Shown in pieces: positions 15,183 through 21,869 of a stretch of 64,000 nt of DNA; position 1 is the first letter of the stretch, and each line of letters opens with the position of its first letter. This DNA is from a virus: IMG/VR virus record IMGVR_UViG_3300031963_000064, positions 21,396-85,395 of that record. One strand, given 5' to 3'. The translations under genes and the position numbers were made by a program. The notes beneath the pieces are model-generated. The model was not told the origin of the DNA and searched no databases. It saw nothing but the letters and a program-made list of their open reading frames with translations.

Positions 15183-16102
15183 TCTTCGGCAAGACGGGCG
15201 AAATACGACAACGCATCATCATCGTCATCCTCCACAGGTGCCGCAGCACGGCGAGTAGGTTGAAGATTGTTGAGTTCACTGCGAAGATCTTCATCAAGGT
15301 CTTTCACAGGACCACGAGTATTATCCTCATCAAACTCTTCAGGGTCCTGATAGCGAGGAGTGCCTTTGGTGCCAAGCACATAGTCCAGACGCTTCTTCAA
15401 ATCATCATAAGACTTGAACTGATCGGCAGCAACGAGTTCAGCAAGCGAATACTGCTTTTTCCAGATTGCTTCCATTGCGTCATCGTCGTCCAGAAGAGGG
15501 GCAGATGCAGCAAACTCAGAGGAGTCATAGTTACGATAACCAGCAACGTTCTTTGCCTTCAGTTTGAAGTTGGCACCTTGCCAGAAGTCAAATGGATCAA
15601 TTGCTTCCTCATCTTCAAACTCAGGTTGCATTGCAGCGGTAAGTTTATCAAAGATCTTCTTACCATACTTGAACAGGAAGACCTTACCTTCGTTGGCGGG
15701 GTTCGCAGGGTCCTTCACCACGTAGATGTTGGAGATATAAGTCAGTTTACGCTTTTGCTTACGTGCCAGTTCTTTACCAGCATCAGTGCCGTTGTTCCAC
15801 AGTTCGGAGTTCAGTTCGGACACAGGATCCTTCTGATTCAAAGTGGTGAGACTGTTTTCAATATACCAACCACCAGAACCCTGAAATGCGTGACTGTAGA
15901 GTTTCACGAACGGCAGGTCTTCACCGTTAGGAGCAGGGAGGAAACGGATCACGGCATAACCATTATTTGCTTTGTCGCATTCTAATTTCCAGAAGCGTTC
16001 ATCACTAGAACCGCTACTAGTATTCATTTTTTCTACTTCTTTGACCAATTTGGCAGTAAGATTGCCCAGCTTGGACTGTTTTTTAAGGTCGGAAAACGAC
16101 AT
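15179..16102 (-). CDS. 32: Single-stranded DNA-binding protein gp32
   Basis: 307 aa from MSFSDLKKQSKLGNL. An upstream in-frame start exists (16168), but the promoter at 16147-16175 would start transcription downstream of it. The protein has the N-terminal LKKQS/basic element that mediates cooperativity, a core with YAVIRFLPAPNGEDLPFVKL, and an acidic C-terminus (VEDDDDDALSYFARLAED) used to recruit replication partners. The zinc-binding Cys/His set of T4 gp32 is not visible, as in other cyanophage versions. It is first in an operon with the Mom-like gene and has its own strong early promoter. Confidence 0.93.
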   Translation of the reverse strand: MSFSDLKKQSKLGNLTAKLVKEVEKMNTSSGSSDERFWKLECDKANNGYAVIRFLPAPNGEDLPFVKLYSHAFQGSGGWYIENSLTTLNQKDPVSELNSELWNNGTDAGKELARKQKRKLTYISNIYVVKDPANPANEGKVFLFKYGKKIFDKLTAAMQPEFEDEEAIDPFDFWQGANFKLKAKNVAGYRNYDSSEFAASAPLLDDDDAMEAIWKKQYSLAELVAADQFKSYDDLKKRLDYVLGTKGTPRYQDPEEFDEDNTRGPVKDLDEDLRSELNNLQPTRRAAAPVEDDDDDALSYFARLAED

Positions 16103-16146
16103 TTGGATTACCTCGGATAGTTTGGATTCGGGGGATTTACTTAGAT

Positions 16147-16175
16147 AGTATAGCGAAGATTGAATCACCTGTCAA
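16147..16175 (-). promoter_or_regulatory. Sigma70-type promoter of gp32
   Basis: Minus strand: -35 TTGACA at 16170-16175, a 17-nt spacer, and -10 TATACT at 16147-16152. It overlaps the last codons of the upstream gene and gives a leader of roughly 40 nt before the gp32 ATG at 16102. It also fixes the gp32 start, because the longer reading frame begins upstream of the transcript. Confidence 0.8.
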
Positions 16176-16497
16176 TATATTGCTTGAGTGATTCAATGGT
16201 CTTGTTCATACTACTGAATAAAACTTGCATATCAGTCTCTGGTGGGAAACCCATCAAGGCAACTGACTTGCGTAGGTTCTCTTTCATTTCAACCGCTTGA
16301 GGGTCGTCTGAAAGGGACAACCTAGTATACATCACTCTCTGCTTTTCTAGCAAGAGCTCAAGTTTCTCAATGTGCTCCAATTTGGTCTCACGGGACATTC
16401 CACCGAAAGTTAAAATACTTCCGTAGATTTCTTCTTGTAACTTGTTAATTTCTTTCAGTTCTTCCTGAATAATATCAGAATCGAAAAAGCTACTCAT
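16165..16497 (-). CDS. DUF1825-like helical protein (110 aa)
   Basis: MSSFFDSDIIQEELKEINKL, then a predicted long helical hairpin with EKLELLLEKQRVMYTRLSLS and MKENLRKSVALMGFPPETDM. The layout (SFFDSxIVQxE start, R(M/L)xLSxD middle, methionine/phenylalanine tail) recalls DUF1825, a cyanobacterial family, and its cyanophage relatives. Function is unknown to me. It lies between gp59 and gp32 and overlaps the gp59 stop by 8 nt, so it is made together with the helicase loader and may act at the replication fork. Confidence 0.7.
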   Translation of the reverse strand: MSSFFDSDIIQEELKEINKLQEEIYGSILTFGGMSRETKLEHIEKLELLLEKQRVMYTRLSLSDDPQAVEMKENLRKSVALMGFPPETDMQVLFSSMNKTIESLKQYIDR

Positions 16498-17086
16498 CTA
16501 TAATGTCCCTTAAAATTTTCTTGTAATTGAACACGTCAATATTTAGAAATGGTTTATACTTTGAAATTTTCAAACTGACGGTTTCCCACACTGGGTCCAG
16601 GAGTTGCTTATCAAAGGTCTTCCCGAACAGGAATATTCTATCCCATATAGTAAAGGTTTCTATACTAATCTTCCCGCTCAGGAACTTTTTTAGAATGACT
16701 GGATGTTGCTTTGAAGCATCAAGAACCTGCTTTAAGTTGCTTTCAGACAACATATCTTCCGATTCTTGCTTGAAGATATAAGACAAACTTTGCTGGCGTC
16801 TCATCCAGTCAGCATAAGTTCTCTCACCCGAATTGATGATCTCACCGATCCAGAGATTACCAGGCGTGTCTGATGCTACAAAGTTTGATACTAGAAAATC
16901 TACAATTTCCTTGTCCGAAAATTTGCGACTCGTGCGTTCGAAGAAATACTTATCTTTGCGTCGATTAAAGGACGTTATACTCGCACGAGTCTTCGCACCG
17001 TACTTAAAGAAGTCGTATTTTGGATTTGTAAAATGATTTTTGAGTGACAGATAATGTTGATAAGTTTCAAAGGGTGTCACGGTCAT
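16490..17086 (-). CDS. 59: Loader of DNA helicase, gp59-like
   Basis: I start at MTVTPFETYQHYLSLKNHFT (17086), where ATGA overlaps the stop of gp33. The longer frame to 17143 is only coding for gp33 in another frame. About 198 aa, near-entirely helical, with KYDFFKYGAKTRASITSFNR and RRKDKYFFERTSRKFSDKEI near the start, as in T4 gp59, which loads gp41 helicase onto gp32-covered forks. The 33-59-DUF1825-32 order matches the replication cluster of other T4-like cyanophages and is a rearranged form of T4 59-33-32. Confidence 0.88.
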   Translation of the reverse strand: MTVTPFETYQHYLSLKNHFTNPKYDFFKYGAKTRASITSFNRRKDKYFFERTSRKFSDKEIVDFLVSNFVASDTPGNLWIGEIINSGERTYADWMRRQQSLSYIFKQESEDMLSESNLKQVLDASKQHPVILKKFLSGKISIETFTIWDRIFLFGKTFDKQLLDPVWETVSLKISKYKPFLNIDVFNYKKILRDIIDE

Positions 17087-17343
17087 AGAGGCAGTTTTGC
17101 TTTCGAAGTTCGCTTCATAAAGTTCAAACGGGTTGCATCCCATTTGAGTCGCTCTTTCAGAGGTTTTGAAATGAGTTTTGTTACTGATTCTACTTCAAGA
17201 CTATTGATTTCACAATAGTGAACGATTGCGTCAATATAGTTGAAGTTTTCTTCTGCAACAATCTTTTCAATCTCAAGAGCAAACTTAGAAGGAGTTAAAA
17301 ACTTATTTTCGATTGCCTGTTCCAGTTCTTTATTTGGTTCCAT
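17083..17343 (-). CDS. 33: Late transcription coactivator, gp33-like
   Basis: 86 aa from MEPNKELEQAIENKFL. The start overlaps the upstream stop by 14 nt; the longer in-frame extension lies inside the exonuclease gene. The segment FALEIEKIVAEENFNYIDAI-VHYCEINSLEVES aligns by eye with T4 gp33 (IEKMVEEFGMSYLEA-TTAFLEENSIPET). In T4 gp33 binds RNA polymerase and connects it to the sliding clamp for late transcription. The basic C-terminus (RTSKAKLPL) differs from the clamp-binding LDFLL end of T4. This protein makes the late-promoter elements found through the window meaningful. Confidence 0.78.
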   Translation of the reverse strand: MEPNKELEQAIENKFLTPSKFALEIEKIVAEENFNYIDAIVHYCEINSLEVESVTKLISKPLKERLKWDATRLNFMKRTSKAKLPL

Positions 17344-18010
17344 AGAGTTCCAGTTTATCTCTAACAAACTTTCTAATGTATTCTGTGAGAAGTTTGATGT
17401 ACTTTGATTTGTTTCTTTCTTCATAAACGACGCATTCTCCATTTTCACAAGCCATAATGATTACAAGTTTTTTGACTGAAATACCAGTCAGTTCGTATAG
17501 CATACATCCGTAAGCCATACATTGAACAAAGTAGTGTTCGATCCACTCTCGTGGTTTTGGTTTTTTAGAAGTTTTAAAGTCAATTATTGCTAACTCGCCG
17601 TCATATTCAGCGATACAATCAACTGTCCCAGCAATACCTAATTGCTTACTATATAGGGACCCTTCTAGGGCGTAAATATTATTTATGCGATTGAGTTCTG
17701 TTTTTGAGATTTTAAAGAGAAAGTCTGAAAGAGGTTGAACTGAGGGCAGGTCACGATTATAAAGATAGTTCTCTACAAGCGTGTGCATATCAGTTCCACG
17801 ACTCGTTGCCGCTTTCGTGACACGATCCGCTTCTTCATCTCCAACTTTCTTACGCCAATTAACAAAGATCTCCTTATTAAAATGACTGGTCACCGAAGTA
17901 ATGGAGACCAGTCGGAGAAGTTCTTCTTCATCAGGAATTGAGTAGTATCTTACACCATCAATTGTCTCACGCTCCAACTTAGGGAGTTCAATATCAATAT
18001 GTTTGAACAT
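17330..18010 (-). CDS. PD-(D/E)XK exonuclease (Cas4/MGME1-like)
   Basis: 226 aa. RGTDMHTLVENYL (with H76), GIAGTVDCIAEYDGELAIID (D131) and DFKTSKKPK (D144, K146) form the RecB-family nuclease motif set, here of the type seen in cyanophage exonucleases related to MGME1 and Cas4 but without the iron-sulfur cysteines. The likely role is processing of single-stranded ends or host DNA breakdown for nucleotide salvage. It shares one base with PhoH upstream and overlaps gp33 downstream, so it belongs to the replication operon. Confidence 0.85.
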   Translation of the reverse strand: MFKHIDIELPKLERETIDGVRYYSIPDEEELLRLVSITSVTSHFNKEIFVNWRKKVGDEEADRVTKAATSRGTDMHTLVENYLYNRDLPSVQPLSDFLFKISKTELNRINNIYALEGSLYSKQLGIAGTVDCIAEYDGELAIIDFKTSKKPKPREWIEHYFVQCMAYGCMLYELTGISVKKLVIIMACENGECVVYEERNKSKYIKLLTEYIRKFVRDKLELYGTK

Positions 18011-18768
18011 TAAAAACCAGCATCCAATTTAGCAATAATGTACTCTTTAACAAGTCCAGAACGAACAATGTCTTCTACACCAAATTCAATTATATCAAAA
18101 GATGGCATTTTACGCAAGACAGTCATAAAATCAACAATACCATTTCGTTCGTTAGTCTTCTGTAAGTCTGATTGAGAAGCATCACCACAGAAACAAATCT
18201 TGGTATTCTCACCAACACGAGTGATAATAGAATCCAATTCGTGAAAGTTTAGGTTTTGGAACTCATCCACAATAATGATAGCGTTATCAAGGGTCGTTCC
18301 ACGCAAGAATGAGGTGCTCCAAAACTTAATGGTTTCTTGAGACTTTAAGTTACCATAAAGCATCTCAAAGTCAGCATCAGAAGGCATCTGGAACATATAC
18401 TTCACCATATTCTTATAAGGAATCTGGTAAATATCTGCCTTATCATCGTGAGTTCCAGGCAGAAATCCAATCTCTCTGGTTGCAACAAGTGAACGAACAA
18501 GATAAATTCTTTCGTATGGTGTTCTTTCATCGAGAACATCTGCAAGGGCATTATAGAGTGTGATAAAGGTTTTACCTGTCCCAGCACATCCATAGGCAAC
18601 AATATGTTTACCATCATTATAAGACTCAAACAAACGTTTTTGATTGTCTGTAAGGGGATCAATGTCAACTAAGTAATCAGCACTTAGAGGTTTTCTCCTC
18701 TTCATCTGCTTTGCAGTCAAACCAACTCCGATAGGTTGATCAACGTTGCCTCTTTTTCTTCTTGCCAT
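18010..18768 (-). CDS. phoH: PhoH-like P-loop ATPase
   Basis: 252 aa. Walker A is GCAGTGKT at 60-67 and Walker B is IIIVDEFQN with D168-E169, followed by ICFCGDASQSD (sensor region). This is the standard cyanophage PhoH. Family members are ATPases related to the helicase core; in phages they are often linked to phosphate stress, though that role is not proven. It heads the chain PhoH - exonuclease - gp33 - gp59 - DUF1825 with overlaps throughout, which argues more for nucleic-acid work than phosphate control here. Confidence 0.93.
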   Translation of the reverse strand: MARRKRGNVDQPIGVGLTAKQMKRRKPLSADYLVDIDPLTDNQKRLFESYNDGKHIVAYGCAGTGKTFITLYNALADVLDERTPYERIYLVRSLVATREIGFLPGTHDDKADIYQIPYKNMVKYMFQMPSDADFEMLYGNLKSQETIKFWSTSFLRGTTLDNAIIIVDEFQNLNFHELDSIITRVGENTKICFCGDASQSDLQKTNERNGIVDFMTVLRKMPSFDIIEFGVEDIVRSGLVKEYIIAKLDAGF

Positions 18769-18786
18769 TAGATTTTATTCAGATGT

Positions 18787-19035
18787 TTAAATTTTCTTTA
18801 CTCTTGAGCCCGGAGCCTTGCTGGCTTTCGCAAGCACATCGTTCCATCCGGGGTTCCTTGCAACCAGTTTGTCCCGCCATTCCCCAATTTCACAGGCACT
18901 TGGTGCGGTTGATGGATCACTCCAGTCCCTAATCCAGTCAACATTATCCTTTGACCATTGATCCCAGTCGTGAATACTCATAACAACTTCTTTTTGTTCC
19001 CCAGTTTTTTTATTAATGATTGGGTATGTTGGCAT
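18787..19035 (-). CDS. Conserved small cyanophage protein, MPTY...GSRVKKI (82 aa)
   Basis: Start chosen at MPTYPIINKKTGEQKEVVMS (19035). The MPTY opening resembles FmdB-type small proteins, but the zinc-binding cysteines are lacking. The middle is rich in Trp and Asp (HDWDQWSKDNVDWIRDWSDP), and the C-terminus ends GWNDVLAKASKAPGSRVKKI. I recall near-identical C-termini in other T4-like cyanophages, always near phoH, but no function. AATAAATA at 19069-19076 lies 33 nt upstream, suggesting late expression. Confidence 0.75.
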   Translation of the reverse strand: MPTYPIINKKTGEQKEVVMSIHDWDQWSKDNVDWIRDWSDPSTAPSACEIGEWRDKLVARNPGWNDVLAKASKAPGSRVKKI

Positions 19036-19067
19036 TTTTTTTACTCTCAAAACTTGTATATAAAAAA

Positions 19068-19715
19068 TTATTTATTGGTATTTCTTGTAAAGGTTCTTCC
19101 TCTCCTCCAACCTTGAGGTATTTCATTTTCCTTAAAAACATATCTACTTTCATTGCCATCAGTAATCCACATCATAACACTTTTCCCACTATTCCAAGAT
19201 TTTTTACCATACCTATGATTTTTTTCACCAATTTGTCTCTCACTCAATTTTCTTTTAGTTTCTTCACTCCTTTTTGATCCATAGGATGGATGATCTTTAC
19301 CAAACTTACCATACATATGATTTTTTTCACCTTTTTGGCGGTCACTAAACATTTGTAAAACATCTTTACTATGTCTATATCCGTAGGCAGGATGTTTCTC
19401 TCCTATTTTACCATACATTGGGTTATTTTTTCCATTCAAACAATAGTAGAATTTAGTTGAAGTCTGTTTTGCTCTATTCGCAAAATGAGGATTTTTATCT
19501 ACTTCATAAAAATTGTGAAGAATTATTTCTGCTTCAAGTGCTTCTTCTACACTATCAAAAGTTTCTAAAATAATCTTTTGAGATGGATTAAAGTTCTTAT
19601 CGTGAAAACTTCCAAAGTAATTTACATCTTTTTCTGGAAGACAATCACATTCTCTTTTTCCAATATAACCCCTCCCATATTCCTCATAGGAATAATACAC
19701 ATAAAAATGTTTCAT
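19068..19715 (-). CDS. GIY-YIG-like homing endonuclease with NUMOD3 repeats
   Basis: 215 aa. The N-terminus has YVYYSYEEYGRGYIGKRECD, a GIY-YIG-type arrangement (YY, spacer, YIG, then Arg), and a likely catalytic Glu in VEEALEAEIILHNFY. Residues ~95-170 hold three to four NUMOD3-type DNA-binding units (NNPMYGKIGEKHPAYGYRHS, HMYGKFGKDHPSYGSKRSEE, NHRYGKKSWNSGK). The C-terminus has the DGNESRYVFKENEIPQGW motif shared with the second endonuclease at 21229. It is free-standing between thyX and the MPTY gene; thyX itself is intact. Expression is controlled by a hairpin with an internal late promoter (see 19723-19806). Confidence 0.8.
   Translation of the reverse strand: MKHFYVYYSYEEYGRGYIGKRECDCLPEKDVNYFGSFHDKNFNPSQKIILETFDSVEEALEAEIILHNFYEVDKNPHFANRAKQTSTKFYYCLNGKNNPMYGKIGEKHPAYGYRHSKDVLQMFSDRQKGEKNHMYGKFGKDHPSYGSKRSEETKRKLSERQIGEKNHRYGKKSWNSGKSVMMWITDGNESRYVFKENEIPQGWRRGRTFTRNTNK
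19069..19076 (-). promoter_or_regulatory. Late promoter element AATAAATA
   Basis: AATAAATA on the minus strand at the very 3' end of the endonuclease gene, 33 nt before the ATG at 19035. Confidence 0.45.
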
Positions 19716-19740
19716 ACTACTCTTAACTTGGTGACATAAG

Positions 19741-19748
19741 TATTTATA
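19741..19748 (-). promoter_or_regulatory. Late promoter TATAAATA of the homing endonuclease
   Basis: A perfect T4-type late box on the minus strand, 25 nt before the ATG at 19715 and inside the inverted repeat described above. Confidence 0.65.
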
Positions 19749-19771
19749 ATAGAAAGGGGCATTTCTGCCCC
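19748..19771 (-). terminator. Terminator hairpin after thyX
   Basis: GGGGCA-GAAA-TGCCCC followed by TTTCTATT on the minus strand, downstream of thyX and upstream of the endonuclease. The stem is strong but the U-run is imperfect. Confidence 0.55.
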
Positions 19772-19814
19772 CTTATTCTGCCTTAAATGTGTCACCAAGT
19801 TAAGGCACATTTAT

Positions 19815-20567
19815 TTATGGACTCAGACGAGCACGATGCAGTCTTTTCTCTTCATAATACTTCCAAACATTTGGTGACCATTTTTGAAGAAGAGGGACAA
19901 ATTGCTCACACAATGCTTGAATCTCTAATTGTGCATCCATTTTTGCTCGCAGATCCATAATATGAAGAACAGAACGTAAGTTAAAAGAAACCACAAAGTT
20001 CTGACGAATTGCTTGTGCAAGATAGTCCCTAATGTGCTCTTCGCACATTCCTTTTTCGTATTTTGTCGCATAACGCTTGCAACCTTCTACAATCCAGTTT
20101 AGTTCGTCTTGATAATCTTCTGCTGTCCAATCATACTTCTTACCATACCGATTAGTATAAAATCCAGGAGGACGCACAAAAAATACATCTTCTGGTTTAA
20201 GTTCACCGCTTGCAACTTTGATTACTCGCTTACCAGTGTAACGTTGAGATTGAACATCGAAAGTTACACCCACTCTATGAGTTCGTGCCTGCATCGCAAC
20301 ATTATGAACATACCCAGACACTGAAAAAGTAATAGAAGGGTGTTCTAGGGGGCCCCAGTGCCCTTTCTCATTGCTTAGTAGACGCTCTACAACCCATTCA
20401 CCACATTCATTTGGACTAGGAATAGTTTGGTTGTGAATTGGAGTTTCAGAATAATCACATTTACCTGCCTGATAAATGACTTGTTCTGGAAGTGCATAGC
20501 ATTGAAGAACTACTACTTCAAGATTTTTATCAAGTTCAAGAAGATCTTTTGCTTTAATAGGTTTCAT
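19815..20567 (-). CDS. thyX: FAD-dependent thymidylate synthase ThyX
   Basis: 250 aa. The signature of the family is present as RTHRVGVTFDVQSQRYTG (residues 95-112; RHRxxS-x6-SxRY-type), with the supporting GPLEHPSITFSVSG strand and QIRQNFVVSFNLRSVLHIMD-like C-terminal helix (AIRQNFVVSFNLRSVLHIMD). The enzyme makes dTMP from dUMP using NADPH and methylene-tetrahydrofolate, supporting phage DNA synthesis. Length is normal and no frameshift is present, even though a homing endonuclease lies directly downstream. The start overlaps the preceding small gene (ATGA), so it is coupled to it. Confidence 0.95.
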   Translation of the reverse strand: MKPIKAKDLLELDKNLEVVVLQCYALPEQVIYQAGKCDYSETPIHNQTIPSPNECGEWVVERLLSNEKGHWGPLEHPSITFSVSGYVHNVAMQARTHRVGVTFDVQSQRYTGKRVIKVASGELKPEDVFFVRPPGFYTNRYGKKYDWTAEDYQDELNWIVEGCKRYATKYEKGMCEEHIRDYLAQAIRQNFVVSFNLRSVLHIMDLRAKMDAQLEIQALCEQFVPLLQKWSPNVWKYYEEKRLHRARLSP

Positions 20568-20731
20568 TTCTTTCCAAATCCTTTTGATGTTTTTGCTTCC
20601 AGTTCTGCGAGTTCTTCTTTCAATGCTCGCAGTTGTTGTTTCATTTCTATAATTTTTTCAGCAGTGTAAAGATGCTCTTGTTTTGTAAGTTTCTCAAGCA
20701 ACTTTACCAGTTCTTTTGCTCTATTAGTCAT
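20564..20731 (-). CDS. Small coiled-coil protein (55 aa)
   Basis: Starts MTNRAKELVKLLEKLTKQEH at 20731, continues with LYTAEKIIEMKQQLRALKEE and ends KTSKGFGKK. It is almost wholly helical, with heptad spacing of Leu/Ile and a charged surface. It overlaps thyX by 4 nt and the upstream small gene by 8 nt, so its real-gene status is supported by packing. Function unknown. Confidence 0.7.
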   Translation of the reverse strand: MTNRAKELVKLLEKLTKQEHLYTAEKIIEMKQQLRALKEELAELEAKTSKGFGKK

Positions 20732-20897
20732 CTAAATCAGAGTCCTCAAAAATTTCGTCGTAATCTAAAATTGGTCGTTTTCTTACTTCTGGTTCTGTGT
20801 ACTTATATGCAGATGTATCAGAATAAATTTCTGCCTTAAGAGAATCAACCAAGAGTTCAAGATTACGAACAATCAGTTTTAGTTTGTCTTTGTCCAT
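20724..20897 (-). CDS. Small acidic hypothetical protein (57 aa)
   Basis: Starts MDKDKLKLIVRNLELLVDSL at 20897 and ends with KRPILDYDEIFEDSDLDD. A short amphipathic helix is followed by a YxYTEPEVRKRP linker and an acidic tail. Conserved small proteins of this shape occur in cyanophages. A possible promoter lies at 20919-20947. It opens the thyX operon. Confidence 0.7.
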   Translation of the reverse strand: MDKDKLKLIVRNLELLVDSLKAEIYSDTSAYKYTEPEVRKRPILDYDEIFEDSDLDD

Positions 20898-20918
20898 AAG
20901 ATATCATTCTCTCTCAAG

Positions 20919-20947
20919 ATTTTAGCATAAAAAAAGGAGGGGATCAA
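20919..20947 (-). promoter_or_regulatory. Possible sigma70 promoter of the thyX operon
   Basis: Minus strand: TTGATC (20942-20947), 17-nt spacer, TAAAAT (20919-20924). The hexamers are imperfect and the spacer includes the terminator U-run, so this is tentative; the 17-nt spacing matches the strong promoters elsewhere. Confidence 0.4.
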
Positions 20948-20954
20948 CCCTCCT
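20928..20954 (-). terminator. Rho-independent terminator
   Basis: AAGGAGGG-TTGATC-CCCTCCTT followed by a run of T on the minus strand. It closes the DUF4278 / 30-aa gene unit. Confidence 0.8.
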
Positions 20955-20959
20955 TAATG

Positions 20960-21052
20960 TCATCGCATTGCCATTGCAAGTTGTGCTTTGTATTTACGAT
21001 CTTCTTTTTTCTTTTGATCTTTAATAAGTTGAAGTACATTAATTTTCTTCAT
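20960..21052 (-). CDS. Tiny basic protein (30 aa)
   Basis: Starts MKKINVLQLIKDQKKKEDRK and ends YKAQLAMAMR. A basic amphipathic helix. A purine-rich ribosome site (AAGGAGGGG) lies 9 nt upstream, inside the end of the DUF4278 gene, and the genes overlap by one base. Strong ribosome site plus tight packing support translation. It is immediately followed by a terminator. Function unknown. Confidence 0.6.
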   Translation of the reverse strand: MKKINVLQLIKDQKKKEDRKYKAQLAMAMR

Positions 21053-21189
21053 CACTTATGCCCCTCCTTTACAAACTTAACACCACGATAGGTTTCGTTG
21101 TATTGTTGGGGTTGCTGCATCATCTGTTGTTGATACTCAAGACGCTTTTGAGTATCATATTCAATGCCGCGATATACGACTTTAGACAT
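21052..21189 (-). CDS. DUF4278-like small protein downstream of a glutamine-riboswitch-like leader (45 aa)
   Basis: Starts MSKVVYRGIEYDTQKRLEYQ and ends YNETYRGVKFVKEGHK. The twin YRG(I/V) motifs at each end are the mark of DUF4278, a cyanobacterial/cyanophage family of short proteins. A good ribosome site (AAGGAG) precedes the ATG. The leader at 21222-21272 resembles the glutamine aptamer of the Downstream-peptide class, which by name controls short peptides like this. The protein is probably part of a nitrogen-status response; its target is unknown to me. Confidence 0.75.
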   Translation of the reverse strand: MSKVVYRGIEYDTQKRLEYQQQMMQQPQQYNETYRGVKFVKEGHK

Positions 21190-21221
21190 TAGGTTTCTCC
21201 TTAGTTTTTTAGGTTAAAGAG

Positions 21222-21272
21222 CGTTCCTTCAGTCGGCGTTTGCGTTCGGTATTTGCGAATACCGAATGAACG
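21222..21272 (-). promoter_or_regulatory. Glutamine-riboswitch-like element B (3' half conserved)
   Basis: Minus strand: CGTTCA, then a 9-bp hairpin (TTCGGTATT/AATACCGAA), CGCAAACGCCGAC, then TGAAGGAACG. CGTTC pairs with GAACG (P1). The 3' half (GCCGAC-TGAAGGAACGC) fits the glnA/Downstream-peptide consensus I remember, while the expected CGGAAGUAAG core is replaced by CGCAAACG. Most of the element lies inside the 3' coding end of the upstream endonuclease, whose stop codon is the TGA of TGAAGG. Confidence 0.6.
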
Positions 21273-21819
21273 ACCTACTCTTTTTCCACCTACGAATAGA
21301 AGTATGACTAGTCCCATACATTTCACCAAGTTCTCTAATAGGTATATCTAAGATAGAAGGATTTTTATCTACGTCTTCCAAGAAAACTTTATATCCACCA
21401 CCCCTTCTTCTATCATTTAGATATTTTTCAGGAGTGTTGATATAAGTAGATAAATCTCTCAGTCTACCTTTAACCCAACCATTAGGTATTTGGTTTTTAT
21501 GGACTAGTTTTTCTTCTATTCCATTATTCACACGAACCATACCATAGGAGCATAGACCAACTTTTGTTGACTTCACCTTATTAGCGAAGTGTTGATTCTC
21601 ATCAACAGAGAAGAACTCATGGAGTTTTATTTCTGCTAAGTGTGCATCTTCTCTAGTCTCGTGGATGGATAGGATAATTTTTTCAGTTGGACTGAAAGTT
21701 TCATCCGTATAACTCCCCATATAAAAATCCATAGAAGGTTCTACAGAAGAACCCCTAGAACCAATATATCCACGACCATAAGGTTCGTATGAGTAGTAGG
21801 TATAGAAAAACATAGGCAT
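21229..21819 (-). CDS. GIY-YIG-like homing endonuclease with C-terminal helix-turn-helix
   Basis: 196 aa, paralog of the one at 19068. The N-terminus FYTYYSYEPYGRGYIGSRG and EDAHLAEIKLHEFFSVDENQ-HFANKVKST share the same nuclease core, and VNNGIEEKLVHKNQIPNGWV matches the C-terminal motif of the paralog. NUMOD3 units are missing; instead the end has a helix-turn-helix (RELGEMYGTSHTSIRRWKKS). Start at 21819 or, six bases on, 21813 (both ATG). Its first bases overlap riboswitch element A and its last 44 bases overlap element B, so the gene lies inside a split riboswitch. It is the likely mobile agent here. Confidence 0.8.
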   Translation of the reverse strand: MPMFFYTYYSYEPYGRGYIGSRGSSVEPSMDFYMGSYTDETFSPTEKIILSIHETREDAHLAEIKLHEFFSVDENQHFANKVKSTKVGLCSYGMVRVNNGIEEKLVHKNQIPNGWVKGRLRDLSTYINTPEKYLNDRRRGGGYKVFLEDVDKNPSILDIPIRELGEMYGTSHTSIRRWKKSRSFIRYSQIPNANAD

Positions 21820-21821
21820 CC

Positions 21822-21862
21822 CGTTCCGCGTCGGCTTACTTCCGTCTGTTTCCAGATGAACG
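21822..21862 (-). promoter_or_regulatory. Glutamine-riboswitch-like element A (5' half conserved)
   Basis: Minus strand: CGTTCA, P2 hairpin TCTG-GAAA-CAGA, then the conserved CGGAAGTAAG, GCCGAC, and CGCGGAACG. CGTTC pairs with GAACG. The 5' half is an excellent match to the glutamine aptamer (glnA / Downstream-peptide type), while GAAGGAACG at the 3' side is degenerate. The promoter at 21870-21898 starts transcription right at its first base. The GGAACGGG 3' strand of P1 is also the only ribosome-site-like sequence before the endonuclease ATG. Confidence 0.7.
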
Positions 21863-21869
21863 TAAGGTC

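Larger units (their letters stand above)
19723..19803 (-). promoter_or_regulatory. 14-bp inverted repeat enclosing a late promoter, endonuclease leader
   Basis: TTAACTTGGTGACA (19723-19736 on the plus strand) and its exact reverse complement (19790-19803) can form a 14-bp RNA stem. The arm nearer the gene ends 7 nt before the endonuclease ATG at 19715 and takes up two bases of the likely ribosome site (AAGAG, 19720-19724). The late promoter at 19741-19748 lies between the arms, so late transcripts would lack the upstream arm and stay unfolded. The upstream arm is also the loop of a second hairpin, GCCTTAA/TTAAGGC (19780-19806), giving a competing fold. Confidence 0.7.

Noticed and set aside
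15260-15985. 241-codon plus-strand frame antisense to gp32
   Set aside because: gp32 on the minus strand is unambiguous; the antisense frame has no family resemblance or ribosome site.
17344-17448. N-terminal extension of gp33
   Set aside because: The extension is read inside the exonuclease gene; the ATG at 17343 overlaps the exonuclease stop as expected for coupled genes and gives a length close to T4 gp33.
18402-18668. 88-codon alternative minus-strand frame within PhoH
   Set aside because: It is another frame of the PhoH gene, which has intact Walker motifs.
19068-20567. Possibility that the endonuclease at 19068 lies in an intron of thyX
   Set aside because: ThyX is complete with all motifs and a normal end at 19815; the endonuclease is a separate gene with its own promoter.
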